Origin: Diphasiastrum complanatum
Taxonomy: Eukaryota > Streptophyta > Lycopodiopsida > Lycopodiales > Lycopodiaceae
Assembly: GCA_029204225.1 (NCBI GenBank)
Contig: CM055111.1
Span: 11,479,999-11,543,998, forward strand
Length of the DNA: 64,000 nt
Direction of reading: 5' to 3'
Below are positions 10,712 to 20,092 of this stretch, in pieces. Both the position numbers and the translations under genes were made by a program. Every line of letters starts with the position of its first letter. Position 1 is the stretch's first letter. Below the pieces are notes generated by a model, which saw only the letters and a program-made list of their open reading frames with translations, was not told where the DNA came from and did not search any database.

Positions 10712-10778
<67 letters not shown>
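10712..10778. repeat. (GA)n microsatellite at palindrome edge
   Basis: About 33 GA dinucleotides directly beyond the right arm. The left arm has no matching long tract outside it, so symmetry stops here. Confidence 0.95.
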
Positions 10779-10781
<3 letters not shown>

Positions 10782-12776
10782 GGTTGAAAAACGATTCCAT
10801 ATGGTTGAAAAATGCTTCAGTACGGTTCAGGACGATGCAGTATGGTGATTGGTTCAGAACACTTAACATGGTTTTTGTTTAGCATGATCCAGCATTTTTG
10901 TTTAGTTTGTTGGATCTGAGAGAGATTACAAGAGAGAGAGATACACAATTTCACATAGTTCCTCTTGACAAAGCAAGACCAAACCCTTTGAAGCCTTTAT
11001 TCATAAACCAACAAGGTATTGTAAAGCTGAAAAGAAAAATACAGTACAGTAAAGCACCATAAAGCATAACCACTCTCAAAATGTCCAGCTGATACCTGCC
11101 AGCATCCCACAACACAAAACCGCACAAGTTAGTACAGTGGGGAAGACAGGTGTCATAGCTGAGCGTTAGTTGTTATCCATGTCCAAAAGAAGTTATATTA
11201 CTCATCAGCATAAATAACATTTTAAAACATAGTCCAGTCTTCCCAAACACAAAGATGATTTTATAGCGATAGGCCAAGCCCCTCCGTTACCGTATCAGGG
11301 CAAGTGCCATGCTGATCAGTTTTTGGGCATTGGTCTGTATCAGTTTAATTTGTTTATAGCACAAGTATGAAAAGTTTTCACCGTATATATTGCTTGTCGC
11401 TAAAAGCCATGGTGTGAACACGTGTGCCGGTGTCAGAGCAAATCCATGCTATTCTAACCCGTGTGACTTAAGAAACGTCACGCACTACTGTCCATACTCC
11501 TGAGCATATCCATGCTTTCCAGTCGTATCTCACCATAAACTGATATGACAACCAAATGGGTAATAAATTATCACAAGCCATGGTTGAATAGTGTAGCTAC
11601 GAGTAAACTTTCGTTTATAGTAGCCCCATATCCACCTCGTGGTTTTTTGGACCCTTGTATCGGATAGGTTTCATTTTGTTGATGAGGTTCTCATGGTTTT
11701 TACAAGGTATCAGGGCAGATCCGTGCCATTCTAATCCTTATGTAAGAACCGTTTATCTTACGCAAATCCATGCTGTCCAAGATAACATGAGGAGAACCCT
11801 TACTTCGGGACAGCGTGGGTGTCATTAAACGCAGAAAGAAATTATACTACTTATGAAGTGATATAGTCGAACTGAGTAGAAACCAAGTAATTTCCATACT
11901 TAGGGTCTTTAACAGTCACCTAGAATGGCATACATTTGTGAAGAGACACCTTACCTTTCGAGCATATGTGATGCTTGCAAATTCTGAAAATTGTTCGGAA
12001 AATTCTTACCTAGATGATTGTAGCAGTGGTATCTTGTGAGGATGCCATGTTTTAGTCCCCTCGAGTGCTCTTTGCCTTCCTTAGTATTAAACCGTTTATA
12101 ACGTTATTGTCAGCCTTTTTGAAAGCGAAAGTAAGTACTTTATGGAGAGCTTACCATTCACTGCTTATACAAATCTGAAGCGAATGGTTTAATGTGCATA
12201 CCTGTGCAGACGCTTATAGCTTTATGGCTCAAAGCCGAACCTAACCGAAAATGAAGATAGTAGTAATATTTGATGCTACAGAGGGCGCAAGTTTCATTTG
12301 TTAGTGCTAATATATAGTAGTATTCCCTATGCAAGAGCAGTCATTCGCAAGTATGATAACGAAACTGGTTATAGCATGAGGTATAGTAATCATAAACAAA
12401 ATGTGCCAGCAATTGAGTTGTATGTTTTGATAAAAGTTTGAAACAACCATAGCATCGTTTCTGGAGTACGTATGTAACCCTTAGTTACTTAAGGAACAAC
12501 CACATATTCATGCTGTCCATTGAAGGATAGTAGCATATAATGTAAACTGTAGTTATCACACCAAGATATCATCCATTCATATCCATGATAAGGAGCTTGA
12601 AACCAAACAAACATGAGCATAAAAAGTCTTCACATGGATTGCTTCAAAAACTCTATTGCGGTACCATAGATGTAAAAATGAGCTCCTTGAGTCACTGCTA
12701 GTGGTCAACTGTAGACGTCCTGTCGCTGAGATGCTGACTTCCCTCCTTTGTGTCCTTTCCCCATCCTGCACACCGA
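10779..12776. other. Unassigned intronic stretch
   Basis: No coding region is recognised. 10779-10900 has a few loose copies of ATGGTTGAAAAA and ATGGTT words. About 40 bp at 10939-10979 match 13924-13966, a piece of the unknown ORF described next, so a small fragment of that family lies here. Confidence 0.5.
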
Positions 12777-14051
12777 TTAATCTCGGTAAAAATTCAGCCG
12801 TTTGATAGGTAGGTCGCTCTTTGTGCTACTTTGCCCTTCCTTTCTAATAAATCGTCTTCTTTTTCCTGTCCCGGAAGCAAATACTACGGAGTTTGGATTG
12901 TTGAGATTAAAATTGCCGATTCTTTTGCTTGTGTTCTGAAAGTATTTGTCTTGGAGAGTGGAAAAGCTTGGTCGTTTAAGGAGGTGTTCTATCTCTCATA
13001 CATTTTCAGCATCGCCTAGGTGTGATAGGAGTTTGGCAGAAGAGTCTTTGGCAAGCTCAATGGAGGCATCAATCATGTACTATCGAATGAAAAGAAAGGT
13101 AAGGTGTGCCTTAACCACATCTCTGGCGGGCTTATGTAGCCATAAGAAGAAAGCATTCATTTGGTTTTGGAGAGAAGCATCAGGGAAGAACTTGCCTAGA
13201 TTGTTCATTAGAAACCAAATGGCGTGGTCAAACCAGATAAGGGACGAATTGTTTTTGCATTTATCACCGTTTCCAATTCCAGATTCTTGCTTGGTGAAGG
13301 TTCATCCTATTGAAGCCAGTCTCAAAGTGTCCTCTGATTCTGGCCCAGGTTTGCTCAGAAGGGCAACGGGAAGGCTCAAATTTGTTCATGCAAATAACAG
13401 TATCAAAGGCTACAGGAGCTTCAAGCGAAGGATTTTTGTGTAAAGCAGCGGACTTACAGACTTCTATCTCTTTTTCAGTAAGATGTGACATCAAGATCCA
13501 AAGGTCGATAGGCACAGGGGCAAGAAAATTGACAGTAGGAAGGCTCCAAAGCTTATAGGCGGTAAAGGCAGATTTGAACTCAATAGTTCTGCTGGGTACC
13601 AAAAGGGATTTGACAGTTTTTGGATTGGCAGAAGTCATACGAAGATTGGTCACCAACATCACAGATATCTTGAGAAAACAATTCAAGTTGGGAAGCATTG
13701 TCCTCATCAAGCTCATCTAAAAAGTACCAGAGGGTGTGGTGAAAGTGGTGCATCAGAGGAGGTATGTGGCACATCAACTAAAGAATTACCATTCTCATTC
13801 TCAAGGCACGCAAAGACTTTCCTAATGTGTAGATTAAAAAATCTTTCATCTTCTTCAAAAACTTCGACAGGTTTAGTACTATCCCAACCAAGGAATAGTC
13901 GGAGTTACACCACAAGGGTGCAGAGAGCGAGATACACAATTTCACATAGTTCCTCTTGACAAAGCAATGCAAAAAAGTTTTAGGACCCTCAAACCATATA
14001 TGTTTGTTTTTAGCATGATCAAGGGTGGTGGTTTCCGATAAAGAAGAGCCC

Positions 14052-14053
<2 letters not shown>
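12777..14053 (-). pseudogene. Decayed ORF of unknown two-copy family, copy 1
   Basis: On the minus strand an ATG at 14053-14051, just after a (CT)n tract, starts a reading of roughly 425 codons. It is broken by frame changes (near 13800, 13640 and 13275) and by in-frame stops. Homology to a second copy at 25510-25860 shows which frames are real. Shared segments include W-A-R-x-R-G-H-F-E, F-N-R-M-N-L-H-Q-A-R, C-K-N-N-S-S-x-I-W-F-D-H-A-I-W-F, and H-K-x-A-R-D-V-V-K. Differences between copies are mostly conservative (L/I, L/M, D/S). Copy 1 lacks about 20 bases that in copy 2 encode a C-x-C-x3-C cluster. The C-terminus is basic (G-K-R-R-R-F-I-R-K). I do not recognise the family. It could be a transposon protein or a retrocopied host gene; no RT, integrase or terminal repeats are seen beside it. 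Confidence 0.55.

Positions 14054-14098
<45 letters not shown>
14052..14098. repeat. (GA)n microsatellite
   Basis: About 23 GA units, directly upstream (minus strand) of the start codon of the unknown ORF copy 1. Confidence 0.95.
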
Positions 14099-14099
<1 letters not shown>

Positions 14100-15266
14100 G
14101 GAGAATTTTGGGGCATCATGTTATTTTATTAATGCACTTGGGAGTTAAAGCGTAAACCTGGGAGTTAATGCACCTAAACTAGACCATCCTGCACCCAAAA
14201 CATTCGGCAGAATACACAATAATTATGCTCTTAATTAGAGCTTTCACCTGATACCCATATTTCCCAAAAAAAAACCCAAAAAAAATAAAAAAATTACATC
14301 TAGACAAAAGTTTAACCCTTTCTCTATGATTTGTACCATTTCTACTAGCGAAACAAAGGGGTAAAGGGATGGAAGAGCAAACCTCTGAAGTGTTGATAGT
14401 AGAGAGCCATAAATTATAATTTGAGTAGTCAGGCAATTGTTTAAGACTGAAGGCTATTGGTCCGAGGTCAAAATTAGTGTTGACCACACCCCTCGTTTGT
14501 TTAAAAGGGCTGTTGTAAAGCGGTGAGGCACCTAAATAGGTCCACCTGTTCCTCGAAAGATCATTGACAATAGCATGCGATCAAGTGCCCTTGAAGTAAC
14601 ACTACTTGACTCCCTCTCACACCAAAAGTCTTTCACAAAACTAACGAAAAAGCCCTTTATCCTAAAAGGACCAAAGAAAAGAAACTTCATGTGAGTATGG
14701 TTCAGACTCTAACATGGTGAGACAAAGTTAATTGGACCATGAGAGAGTCAGTCACACGAAATTTCGAGATATATGGAATGATGCTATGACTGCTACCAAG
14801 TTCATCAAAGCTGATCACTCCTATGACAGTGCGAAGGTTCTCCTTACAAAAGAAATTTCTTACTAAAGATATGCAAGTCACCATATCTATCATATTGCAC
14901 AAAACCAGGACAATATATAAGTGCAGATGATGGCACATTAAGAAGAAAAATCAGAAGCAAAAAATCTGTAGAGGAGTTTCTATTTGTGTCAATAACAAGA
15001 AAGCTCAGATGGCCATTCCTGGAGCTACCTTACACATGGCGCCATATAAGGACTAGTATAAATTATTCAATGAACTTAAAGCCCAAAAAAGATCCAAATC
15101 GGGGATGGCCACACTCTTCAAGCGACTGGAATTGAATCGATCTCTATCACAATGATAAGAGGTGACGTTGACTCCAAAACGTGTAGCAAAGACCTATTTT
15201 GGCCAAAACTTTGCTCTCTTTTGGTAGAATTTCAAATACAGGGAAGCATTTCTTGCAGAAAGAGCA
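14099..15266. other. Unassigned stretch
   Basis: No convincing coding region. 14103-14160 contains TTTATTAATGCA next to the GA tract, which resembles the retroelement 3' ends above but is too short to call. The part from about 14980 could be an eroded upstream portion of the copia fragment that follows. Confidence 0.4.
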
Positions 15267-15813
15267 TTGAGTTCTCAAAGGACCAAATATCATAGCAATT
15301 GTCCACCGAGCCGGACACTTGTACAAAATCTAAAAGCCACAAATATGGATGTTAAGTCCAGGATATACCTCTCTAGACAGGCCATAGGCATCCTAATGTG
15401 CGTGATGATAGGGACAAGGCTAGAGTTTGGCTTGGTAGCAAGTACCTTCAATCAGCTCTGTCATACTTCTGCAGCTATATCTTGACGTGCTGTCAAAAAA
15501 GTTGTTAGATATGTCAAACACCCCTTGGAATATGGATTAAGCTATCAAGGTAAATTTGAACGATAATGATTTGATAAGATATTGTGGTTTGGATTGGGCA
15601 GGTGGTGAACATACTGGAAAGTCTACTACAGTGTGTGTAATTGTGGTAAGTGGAGCAGTTATTTGTTGCAACAATGAAAAACAGCAAGCAGTAGCTTCAT
15701 CAACCAGCCACTACAAAAGCAAAGTACACGAATATTTTAGGAGTCAACAGGGATGCAAGGTGCATCTGGTTAAAGATCATCTTATGGAAACTGTCATTTC
15801 CAGTAACCCATAA
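15267..15813 (+). pseudogene. Copia RT/RNase H remnant
   Basis: Two plus-strand open stretches (15267-15485 and 15556-15813) read like the end of a Ty1/copia polyprotein. An R-x-A-I-G-I-L-M block is followed by K-K-V-V-R-Y-V-K-x-x-L-x-Y-G-L. Next comes the RNase H segment D-W-A-G with G-K-S-T-T, then Q-A-V-A-S-S-T-S-H-Y where active copies have V-A-L-S-S-T-E-A-E-Y. A stop (15483-15485), frame breaks and lost catalytic acids show it is long dead. No LTR was found beside it. Confidence 0.7.
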
Positions 15814-16570
15814 TCTTTCATGGATGTAATCCAGGCCCTACAAGCCCTTGCCAAAAATAGTCTATTTAATGAAAGACATAGCTTCTTTCACACTGGAGAT
15901 TCCGTATCATTCAGTGAGAGTGTTGGAACTCTATCCAGCTGCGACTTTCAGATTAGCTGAAGGCAGTTGCTGATTGGTAGTGCATTCATGGAAAATTAAT
16001 TAGTGATCTTTTGATCTAAGACCATAAAGAATGAATTGAATTGAAAAGAGAATGACAGCAGTCCCTAAGCTGATGGCGCTCTTGTTGATATCAAGACGTT
16101 GAGTCAGATCATGTTTCCCAATGAGTGAACGTGTTTCATTGCCATATCCCTTGCTATGAATTTAGCGCCATATCTCATTCAGAATATAATGGCATTGTGA
16201 TTGGCCAATGTTGCCTTACATTGCCAGGTTGCAATGCGTCTATAGTAAATCCTAGCCTGGACACTAATGACGAAAATCACAATGTAAACACGAGGTACTA
16301 CACTCAATACGAGCTAAATTTATCAAACGCAAATAAATGTGCACCGTTTTCCAGATTCTATGAAGAAAAATTACCAACAGCAAATTATGATCACTTCCAT
16401 CTGCCAAGAATGCCAATGTGAACATAAAACTCAATGCAAACCAGCGCCTATCACAAAGTAAATCGTGCACAGAAAAATTCAAGCAAATGACCTCAACACT
16501 ACACGGGACTTAGAGCCAAAACAAACACCAGGTAAAACTACAAGAAAGGGAAGTGTAGGAGCTAGCTTAC
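15814..16570. other. Unassigned stretch next to exon 1
   Basis: It lies between the copia remnant and monooxygenase exon 1, inside the intron. No gene or repeat was recognised. Confidence 0.4.
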
Positions 16571-16721
16571 AAGGGCATGGGAATACGCGGATCCGAACCG
16601 GCTTCAAGGATTGTGATGGGCAGCAGGTGGCGAGGCAAGGTGGGATTAGAGAGCAGCATGTGCGCCAGCAACAGCCCTGACGGACCAGCTCCCACGATCA
16701 TCGTTCCTCCATTGCCTGCCA

Positions 16722-16722
<1 letters not shown>
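16571..16722 (-). CDS. Kynurenine-3-monooxygenase-like FAD protein, exon 1
   Basis: This is the first coding exon of a flavoprotein monooxygenase. The N-terminus has a beta strand followed by G-A-G-P-S-G at residues 11-16 (the Rossmann GxGxxG for FAD) and an acidic residue (E40) ending the second strand, where the FAD ribose is bound. The donor is GTAAGC at 16570-16565, leaving phase 2, which is exactly what exon 2 (1629-1878) needs. I chose the ATG at 16722 because GAGATATGG follows a (GA)n tract that reads as a 5' UTR. The frame is also open upstream to an ATG at 16845, which would add 41 residues including an Arg-Glu run from the microsatellite; I think that unlikely. No organelle-targeting peptide is evident with the chosen start. 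Confidence 0.75.

Positions 16723-16760
<38 letters not shown>
16723..16760. repeat. (CT)n tract in 5' UTR of monooxygenase gene
   Basis: On the coding (minus) strand this is about 18 GA units ending only a few bases before the chosen ATG. GAGA tracts of this kind are common in plant 5' UTRs and core promoters. A weaker GA-rich run continues to about 16780. Confidence 0.9.
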
Positions 16761-16764
<4 letters not shown>

Positions 16765-16784
16765 CTCTCTCTTTATGTCTTTCT

Positions 16785-17289
16785 TTGGCTCAAAGATTGT
16801 CACTACTCTCAGTGATTGAGAGTTCAACAATGGAGTATAATTCATAGGTGGATATCAAATTTTTAAATTTTTAGCTCCGTTGTCGTAGCAATAAGTTATT
16901 GTGACGATTTGTTCGCTATTGTGATGATTTGTTACCTGATGCTTATTCATTTTGTATCTCTCATTTTTGCTTGATGAATTTGAGAGAAGGGTTTGCACTT
17001 TTCTACAGTTCTCTATGTGTCTTGTATATCTCTTATCTCTCTTTAGTACATGAAAGAAATGTATCTTTTATCATGGATGTGATTCTTATCATATGTACTA
17101 TTTACATTGCTAGAATACTAGTCTTTGCCATCTTTCGATTTTCATAGTTGAAGATCTTTGATCTTCACATTTTTAGAGTTTTCTTGATGTATGGAAATTT
17201 TCACAGGTGCTTGGTAGCTTATAAACAAGAAATTTACATACAGGACAAGGTTCATGGATTGGTTGGCCTTTTGGTCAAATATCAAATAA
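16785..17289. other. Region upstream of the monooxygenase gene
   Basis: This is where the minus-strand promoter should be. It is AT rich, and I cannot assign a TATA box or start site with confidence. No other gene is recognised. Confidence 0.35.
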
Positions 17290-17385
17290 TCACATGTTAT
17301 ATGTTGATAATCCTCAAGTTGTCACGTGTTATCTGTTGATGATCCTCAAGTTGTCACATGTTATTGTTGATGATCCTCCAAGATC
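17287..17385. repeat. Three-copy tandem repeat, about 32 bp
   Basis: Three imperfect units of TCACATGTTAT-x-TGTTGATGATCCTCAAGTTG, the third shorter. It looks like simple tandem duplication. Confidence 0.8.
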
Positions 17386-17947
17386 CATGCCGAAAAGTTT
17401 CTTATCAAACTTCGTTTCACTATGCAAAGTACAATGTCATTATCATAAAGCACCCATAAAAAAACGTGGTCCCATCAAACATGAAGTGGAAAGGATGAAG
17501 ATGAGTACACAACCAAATCTTTGCTACTCTCTTGAGTCCATTCAAACTTCATCATGTATGTGAGCTCAAACTTGATAGATGACAAAAAAAACTTGTATCT
17601 CCCTCCCTTGATTTTCAAGGTCCAACTCCATCTACCTCAAACAATGCACATGGACTTGTTGTCTTATGTTCCACATGATTTCCAACAAGCTTTGAATACA
17701 TAAATCTCTTTTTGTTGCTTGGTGATGTTCCATGCTCAATGCCAAAATCTTTTGTGCTAAGAATGGGCCACAAGGTCTTCGATGCCAAACACCAATAGTT
17801 TTTACTAGGAGTTGCATACCATTATATAGTGGCTACGCTTAATAAGAATCAGCTAAATGAGGCTTTCAAAAGAAAATTTATGAAGAATAGTGTCCTTGAA
17901 GAATGATTCATTATTTTCAGAAAGCTTGCAAATAAACTCTACAGATA
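17386..17947. other. Unassigned stretch before copia element
   Basis: I see no gene that I can support. The last five bases, AGATA (17943-17947), are the target-site duplication of the copia element that follows. Confidence 0.4.
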
Positions 17948-18716
17948 TGTTGAATTTCACACGTGTGGACTGTCCACTACATGTACTTGTGATCTCCTAA
18001 GTTGTGTAGATGCACCAAGATCAAGACTAGATTGAGATTCAAGATCAATCTTGAATCCTATGGCAAAAACACACTACTACATGCATTCAATCACTTCCAA
18101 CTCTCACTCACACGTGTGGGAAGTATTCAAAAAATAATCTAAGTAAAAACAAGCTGCTCTCCTCGGGTAGAGAGAGAAAATGCATCATGAGCTCTCGGGT
18201 AGAGAGAGAAAATGCATCATGAGCTCTCGGGTAGAGAGAGAAAGCTAGAAATTCAATAACTCACAAAATCCATGAAATCACCAAATCAATTGGCTTCAAA
18301 ATGAGGAGTACAATGATACTAGTAGGTCCACGAGCTACCACTATGCTTAACTATGATTGGACCATATTTTGTCACCTCTTGATCCTATTGGATCATTGAT
18401 CTATGCACCTCTTAATTCTATTGGACTATATTCAAGCACACCTCAATTTCCTATTGGACCTCACAAGGTTCCACCTCTAAATCCTATTGGACCTCTTGGA
18501 ATTCATCAAACAAAAACTTTACACTTGTCTACACTCTAATTAGCAAGTGTTTAGCCTCTTACTCTATTTTGGCTCAATAGTGGCATTACAAGTGGAAATG
18601 CATAATTTGCCATCTATGCCAAATTTATTCCTATCAACATCCTACACCTAGATGCTTGATGTAAAAAACATAAGACCCCTATATCTAACATAGATAATCT
18701 TTTTCAATTCTTCACA
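17948..18716 (-). repeat. Copia 3' LTR
   Basis: 769 bp, which on the minus strand runs TGTGAAG to TTCAACA. It carries three copies of a 32-bp unit (GGGTAGAGAGAGAAAATGC and on), where the other LTR has two. It contains two CACACGTGTG palindromes (near 17959 and 18112). Confidence 0.94.
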
Positions 18717-18724
18717 CTCCTCCT
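18717..18724 (-). promoter_or_regulatory. Copia polypurine tract
   Basis: On the minus strand this reads AGGAGGAG directly before the 3' LTR. Confidence 0.85.
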
Positions 18725-18734
18725 AAAAAATTAT

Positions 18735-19150
18735 CTATGAAGATTTGAGCATTGATCTTGATATAACTCCAAGATTAGATCTATGCTTGATGAAAGCACT
18801 TTTGCTCAAAGGCTTGGTGAGTAGATCGACAATACAAGAGGACGAGTTGACATGCTCCAAATAGATTTCTCCTCCAATAAGCTTTTCTCTCACAAAATGG
18901 TGTGCCACTTCTATGTGCTTGCTTCTTGCATGAAATATGGGATTATTGGCAAGAGCTTGGGCCAAGATGTTATCACACTTGATCATTGGTAGATCATCCT
19001 CCTTGATGCACTTTAGTTCCATTAATAACCTCTTGATCCAAAGCACTTCTTTGGTAGTTGTAGTGAGTGCTTTGTACTCGGCCTCACATGAAGAGAGAGA
19101 TATAGTATCTTGCTTTTTGGAAAGCCAAGATATTAGATTGCCTCCAAGAA
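18735..19150 (-). pseudogene. Copia RNase H C-terminus
   Basis: The end of the copia polyprotein, in a different frame from the RT part. The segment S-S-C-E-A-E-Y (about 19080) is the usual E-A-E-Y RNase H motif. H-I-E-V-x-H-H-F-V-R-E (about 18890) and L-L-T-K-P-L follow. A frame change near 19140 separates it from RT. Confidence 0.88.
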
Positions 19151-20092
19151 AATAGTGTATGCACTAATAGACTTTCGATCCATCTTGTCACTTGCAAAGT
19201 CCGAATCCGAGAGGCCAATAATGGATAGATCTTCACTTTTATAGAGTAGACCATAATCACAAGATGAAGATACATATCTTAGAATCCTCTTGGCCATCTT
19301 CCAATGATGGATCTTAGGATCTTGCATAAATTGACTCAATTTGTGCACACAAAAACTAAGATCGGGCCTAGTAATGGTAAGCCAAATCAAGGAGCCTACA
19401 AGACTCCTAAAAAGTGTGATGTCCTCAAAGGATCTTTCATCACCTTTATTAGGATCTTTTACAATTTGCTCCATTGGAGTATCTATGCTCTTAGAATTTT
19501 CCATATGGAAGTTTTTCAACATAGAGTGAGCATATCTAGATTGGCATATAAAGACATGATTTTCATAAAAATCAATTTCTAGGCCTAGGATGTAATGTAT
19601 CTCTCCTAGATCTTGCATTTTAAACTCACATCCAAGTGCTAGCTTGGTTTCATCAACTAGCTTGATATAACTTCCACAAAGAATAATGTCATCAACATAA
19701 ATTAGAAGAATGACAATATTGCTATCAACAAACTTTAGATACATGGAAGGATCATAGTCACTAAGAGTAAATCCTAGTGAGATAAGAAAAGAGTTAAGTC
19801 TTGAATACCATGATCTTGGTGCTTGCTTGAGTCCATAAAGACTTTTGAAGAGCAAGCACACTTTGGACTCATCCTTGATGAATCCTTCAGGTTGTTCCAT
19901 ATAGATATCCTCCTCAAGATAACCATTTAGAAAAGCATTGGATACATCTAATTGGAACACCTTCCACTTGAAAAAACAAGCAAGAGAAATAAGAATTCTT
20001 ATTGTCACCATCTTTGCAACGGGTGCAAAGGTCTCCTCATAATCAAGACATGGATCTTCTTGGTGAAAAAATCCGAGGAGAGTCTTCTTCAA
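19133..20092 (-). CDS. pol: Copia reverse transcriptase
   Basis: About 310 codons beginning at Y-E-E-T-F-A-P-V-A. It contains Q-L-D-V-x-N-A-F-L-N-G, L-Y-G-L-K-Q-A-P-R, the catalytic Y-V-D-D (about residue 127) and the RNase H entry. The usual 80 or so residues before Y-E-E-T-F, with W-x-x-x-x-K and Y-K-A-R-L-V-A-K-G, are missing. Near 20070 the sequence jumps straight from the integrase tail, so I infer an internal deletion. Confidence 0.9.
   Translation of the reverse strand: MKKTLLGFFHQEDPCLDYEETFAPVAKMVTIRILISLACFFKWKVFQLDVSNAFLNGYLEEDIYMEQPEGFIKDESKVCLLFKSLYGLKQAPRSWYSRLNSFLISLGFTLSDYDPSMYLKFVDSNIVILLIYVDDIILCGSYIKLVDETKLALGCEFKMQDLGEIHYILGLEIDFYENHVFICQSRYAHSMLKNFHMENSKSIDTPMEQIVKDPNKGDERSFEDITLFRSLVGSLIWLTITRPDLSFCVHKLSQFMQDPKIHHWKMAKRILRYVSSSCDYGLLYKSEDLSIIGLSDSDFASDKMDRKSISAYTIFLEAI

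Larger units (their letters stand above)
9213..10716. repeat. 1.5-kb palindrome (large inverted repeat)
   Basis: The left arm (about 9213-9924) and right arm (about 9969-10716) are reverse complements along their whole length, apart from scattered substitutions and different microsatellite lengths. The spacer is about 45 bp (9925-9968) and itself holds two copies of CCTCAAATCTGACA. Each arm contains, from outside in, the tail of a hydrophilic ORF (9205-9305; end S-Y-H-D-L-D-E-P), a (GA)n tract, a LINE-type 3' UTR in opposite orientation, and a second hydrophilic ORF tail. A transcript through it would fold into one long hairpin. It begins about 50 bp after the chromovirus 3' LTR. Confidence 0.93.
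1879..16570 (-). other. 14.7-kb intron filled with transposons
   Basis: The interval between the two monooxygenase exons is 14,692 bp with a GTAAGC donor and a TTACAG acceptor. It contains, in plus-strand order, a LINE 3' end, a complete chromovirus, an inverted-repeat palindrome, unassigned sequence, a decayed unknown ORF and a copia RT/RNase H remnant. That it is one intron is inferred from matching phase, strand and protein family. A rearrangement or pseudogene that fortuitously keeps phase is the alternative. Confidence 0.6.

Noticed and set aside
10624-10882. Open frames of Ser-Leu or Arg-Glu repeats
   Set aside because: Produced by the (GA)n tract at the palindrome edge.
12946-13443. 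165-codon plus-strand ORF
   Set aside because: It is antisense to the unknown ORF copy 1. Comparison with copy 2 shows the protein-level constraint is on the minus strand.
16567-16845. Start of the monooxygenase at the upstream ATG (16845)
   Set aside because: It would translate the GA microsatellite into an Arg-Glu run ahead of the nucleotide-binding fold, which normally begins within a few residues of the start.
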